Assembly: GCA_964455095.1 (NCBI GenBank)
Contig: CAYVUV010000328.1
Coordinates: forward strand, 7,036 to 71,035
Reading direction: 5' to 3'
DNA from: CAYVUV01 sp964455095
Lineage (GTDB): Bacteria > Desulfobacterota > Binatia > HRBIN30 > CADEER01
Length of the DNA: 64,000 nt
The notes beneath the pieces were generated by a model. The model saw only the letters and a program-made list of their open reading frames with translations. It ran no database searches and was not told where the DNA came from. Shown piece by piece: positions 62,279 through 64,000 of the stretch. Every line of letters begins with the position of its first letter. The stretch's first letter is position 1. Both the position numbers and the translations under genes were made by a program.

Positions 62279-63145
62279 TCACCCGGCGCTGCGCGACCCG
62301 CGCACGCGCCGCCACAGGCGCGCCAGCAACCACGCCGCACTCAGTACCGCCACCGTCGTCTGAGCCGGCGGGTCGTCGTAGTGATTGGCCAGCACGAAAC
62401 CGCTGACGGCGGCACCGATGCCGATCAGCGGCGCGGCGGCCAGCATGGCGCGCACTTCGCGGCAGGTATTGCTGGCAATCAGCGCCGGCAACACCAGGCA
62501 CCCGAAGGTGTAGAGCAACCCCGACACGCGCATCGACAGGCCGATCACCAGGCCCAGCCAGGCGGCCACCGCGGTGGCCCACAGTCCGGTGCGCATACCG
62601 ACGGCGGCCGCCATGGCCGGGTCGACGACGAACAGGATCAACCGTTGGTGCGCCCGCGCCACGCTGGCAATCGTCACCGCGGCCAGCGCGCCGAAGAGCC
62701 AGACGTCAGCGCGCGTCGCACCGATGATGCTGGAAGACAACAGGTGGTGAATCTCCTCGAGGCCATGCGGGCTGCGCGCCAGCACCAGGATCGAGACACT
62801 CGCCGAACCGAGGAACACCCACCCCGTCGTCGCCTCGTGCGTCGCGCCGCTGCCGGAGGTGTCGCGCATGGTGGCCAGCGCGGCGAGCACGGCGAACAGC
62901 ACGGCCGCCAGCGAGAGAAACAGCTCGGACCGAATCGGGCTGGCCGGGTCGGCCGTCAGCCATGCCCCGCCCCACATGCCGAGGGCAATGCCGAGACTGG
63001 AAGCCTGCGAGACGGCAGCGCCGATGAAGATCTGGTCGCGCGCCACCACCACCACGCCGACCAACGACAGCACCAGCGCGATCAGCCAGCCGGCGACATA
63101 GGTGTTGTGAAACAGCGCCCAGGAACTGAAGAACTCGGCGATCAT
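62279..63145 (-). CDS. metal ABC transporter permease (ABC-3/ZnuB type)
   Basis: Protein of 288 residues with eight or nine hydrophobic segments in the ZnuB/MntB pattern: ARDQIFIGAAVSQASSLGIAL (about residue 35, given in part as IFIGAAVSQASSLGIAL), HHLLSSSIIGA, and SMRVSGLLYTFGCLVLPALIA. It would import zinc, manganese or iron across the inner membrane with the neighbouring ATPase. The ATG overlaps the ATPase stop by four bases. Confidence 0.88.
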   Translation of the reverse strand: MIAEFFSSWALFHNTYVAGWLIALVLSLVGVVVVARDQIFIGAAVSQASSLGIALGMWGGAWLTADPASPIRSELFLSLAAVLFAVLAALATMRDTSGSGATHEATTGWVFLGSASVSILVLARSPHGLEEIHHLLSSSIIGATRADVWLFGALAAVTIASVARAHQRLILFVVDPAMAAAVGMRTGLWATAVAAWLGLVIGLSMRVSGLLYTFGCLVLPALIASNTCREVRAMLAAAPLIGIGAAVSGFVLANHYDDPPAQTTVAVLSAAWLLARLWRRVRGSRSAG

Positions 63146-63882
63146 GCGCCGGCCCTGTGCCCCGCCGCGGCGGAGTCGACGTCGGTGAGGCCGTAGACGC
63201 GGACGAGGTTGGCAGGTGTGAGCACCTCGTCGCGCGGGCCGGCCAGCACGGCGCCGTCGTGGAACATGGCGACATGCGTGGCGTACCGGCTCGCCTGATC
63301 GAGGTCGTGGGTCACGAACAGCAGCGTCAGCCGCTCCGTCCGGTTCAATTCGGCCAGCAGCTGCAACAGCCCGTACGCGATCGCGAAGTCGAGATTGTTG
63401 GTCGGCTCGTCGAGCAGCAACAAGCGCGGTTGGCGCACCAGGGCGCGCGCGATCAAGGCCCGCTGGCGCTGCCCGCCCGACAGCGCCCAGTAGCTGCGCG
63501 CCGCCGCGTCGCCGAGGCCGGCGTGGGCCAATGCCCAGGCCAGCCGCTCGGCCCGCGCCGCCGGGGCGACGTCGACGCCGACCAGACCGAGCAGCACGAA
63601 CTCGCGCACCGTGGTCGGCAGCGTCGGGTTCAGATTGCAGCGTTGCGGCACGAAGCCGACGCGGGCGCGGCTGGCGAGATCGGGGTGCAGCCACAGCTCG
63701 CCGCCGCGCGGCGGCAGACTGCCGAGGATGGTGCGCAGCAGCGTCGTCTTGCCGGCACCGTTGGGGCCGAGGAGGAACCACAGCTCGCCCGCGCGCACCG
63801 TGAGATTGAGATCGGAGAGCACGGTGCGGCCGCCGTAGCCGAGGGAGAGCCCGCGCGCTCGGACCATCGCGTCATCGTTCAT
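63142..63882 (-). CDS. metal ABC transporter ATPase (ZnuC type)
   Basis: Protein of 246 residues with all ABC motifs: Walker A GPNGAGKTT, Q-loop FVPQRCNL, signature LSGGQRQRALIARAL, Walker B LLLLDEPTNNLD and H-loop FVTHDLD. It pairs with the ABC-3 permease downstream. GGAAGGTG lies six bases before the ATG, inside the end of the upstream frame. The metal cannot be decided; the periplasmic binding protein should be upstream, beyond the window. Confidence 0.9.
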   Translation of the reverse strand: MNDDAMVRARGLSLGYGGRTVLSDLNLTVRAGELWFLLGPNGAGKTTLLRTILGSLPPRGGELWLHPDLASRARVGFVPQRCNLNPTLPTTVREFVLLGLVGVDVAPAARAERLAWALAHAGLGDAAARSYWALSGGQRQRALIARALVRQPRLLLLDEPTNNLDFAIAYGLLQLLAELNRTERLTLLFVTHDLDQASRYATHVAMFHDGAVLAGPRDEVLTPANLVRVYGLTDVDSAAAGHRAGA

Positions 63883-64000
63883 CGTTCACCTTCCATTGTG
63901 CAGGCCAATCGCACCGTCGCACCTTGCGCCATCTGAACGCGGCTGGTAGCGATCGCGCAGATGGGATCGAAGGTGGTGACCTCCCCCGCGGCCGGCGGGT
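63879..64000 (-). CDS. partial frame upstream of the ABC ATPase (C-terminal end only)
   Basis: The last 40 codons of a leftward frame run off the window edge. It reads GEVTTFDPICAIATSRVQMA and ends TMEGER, with its TGA overlapping the ATPase start (ATGA), as elsewhere in this genome. I do not recognise the family from so little; a metal-binding protein would be expected by position, but nothing here shows it. Confidence 0.4.
   Translation of the reverse strand, partial: PPAAGEVTTFDPICAIATSRVQMAQGATVRLACTMEGER

Overview
This is high-GC DNA from a diderm (Gram-negative) bacterium. The Gram-negative evidence is direct: lptF and lptG, a MsbA-type lipid exporter, the ornithine-lipid genes olsB and olsA, lipoproteins and periplasmic cytochromes. 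A secreted protein starts with a paired dockerin/EF-hand-like module, which I associate with environmental, Deltaproteobacteria-like lineages such as Candidatus Binatota. The taxonomic placement is an inference. Genes are dense, with many ATGA, GTGA or CTGA start-stop overlaps. I saw no rRNA, tRNA, CRISPR array, insertion sequence or phage gene.

Layout. (1) 1-0.7 kb: rpmB and a RidA protein. (2) 0.8-15.8 kb: a surface glycosylation block with four polytopic GT-C (family 39-like) glycosyltransferases, two carrying C-terminal NHL propellers and one also carrying a second membrane module. A LamG-like membrane-anchored protein and a dolichol-phosphate-mannose-synthase-like GT2 fused to a methyltransferase complete the block. 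(3) 15.9-20.7 kb: an AhpD-like protein, a DUF1330 protein, a GH3 beta-glucosidase and an alpha/beta hydrolase, with a large nested palindromic repeat. (4) 20.8-45.2 kb: a lipid island. A rightward SDR-AOS-ACP-acyl-AMP ligase set looks like the start of sphingoid-base synthesis. A leftward run of ten genes (36.9 to 25.1 kb) holds two ELM1-type glycosyltransferases (one in a three-domain fusion), a phosphoglycerate mutase, a 2OG-Fe(II) oxygenase, a sulfotransferase, lptF, lptG, a CDP-alcohol phosphotransferase, a diacylglycerol-kinase-fold lipid kinase and a Tam41-like nucleotidyltransferase. Next come a secreted CrtC/lipocalin-like protein, a lipid-exporter ABC protein, a homologue of the bacterial ceramide synthase GNAT family, two NTP transferases, and olsB-olsA. 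(5) 45.3-51 kb: an SCP2 protein, the bifunctional Rel/SpoT enzyme, a cytidylate-kinase-like protein, an amidohydrolase remnant and ilvB. (6) 51-56.3 kb: SDRs, an aldo-keto reductase, a luciferase-like monooxygenase, an acetoacetate-decarboxylase-like protein and an EamA transporter. (7) 56.4-61.9 kb: a probable Fur-controlled operon of imelysin, di-haem DUF1111 protein, second imelysin and HTTM protein. (8) 62-64 kb: a ribbon-helix-helix protein and a metal-type ABC-3 transporter, with the next gene cut by the window edge.

How the genes may work together. The most interesting region is the lipid island. The AOS, ACP, ligase and ceramide-synthase-like GNAT could build a ceramide. The kinase, the Tam41-like cytidylyltransferase and the CDP-alcohol phosphotransferase could add a phospho-headgroup. 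The ELM1 enzymes, oxygenase and sulfotransferase could decorate the lipid. The ABC exporter, LptFG and the lipocalin-like protein could move it outward. The gene families are read from sequence, but the combined pathway, and especially a CDP-ceramide or CDP-glycerate step, is a hypothesis.
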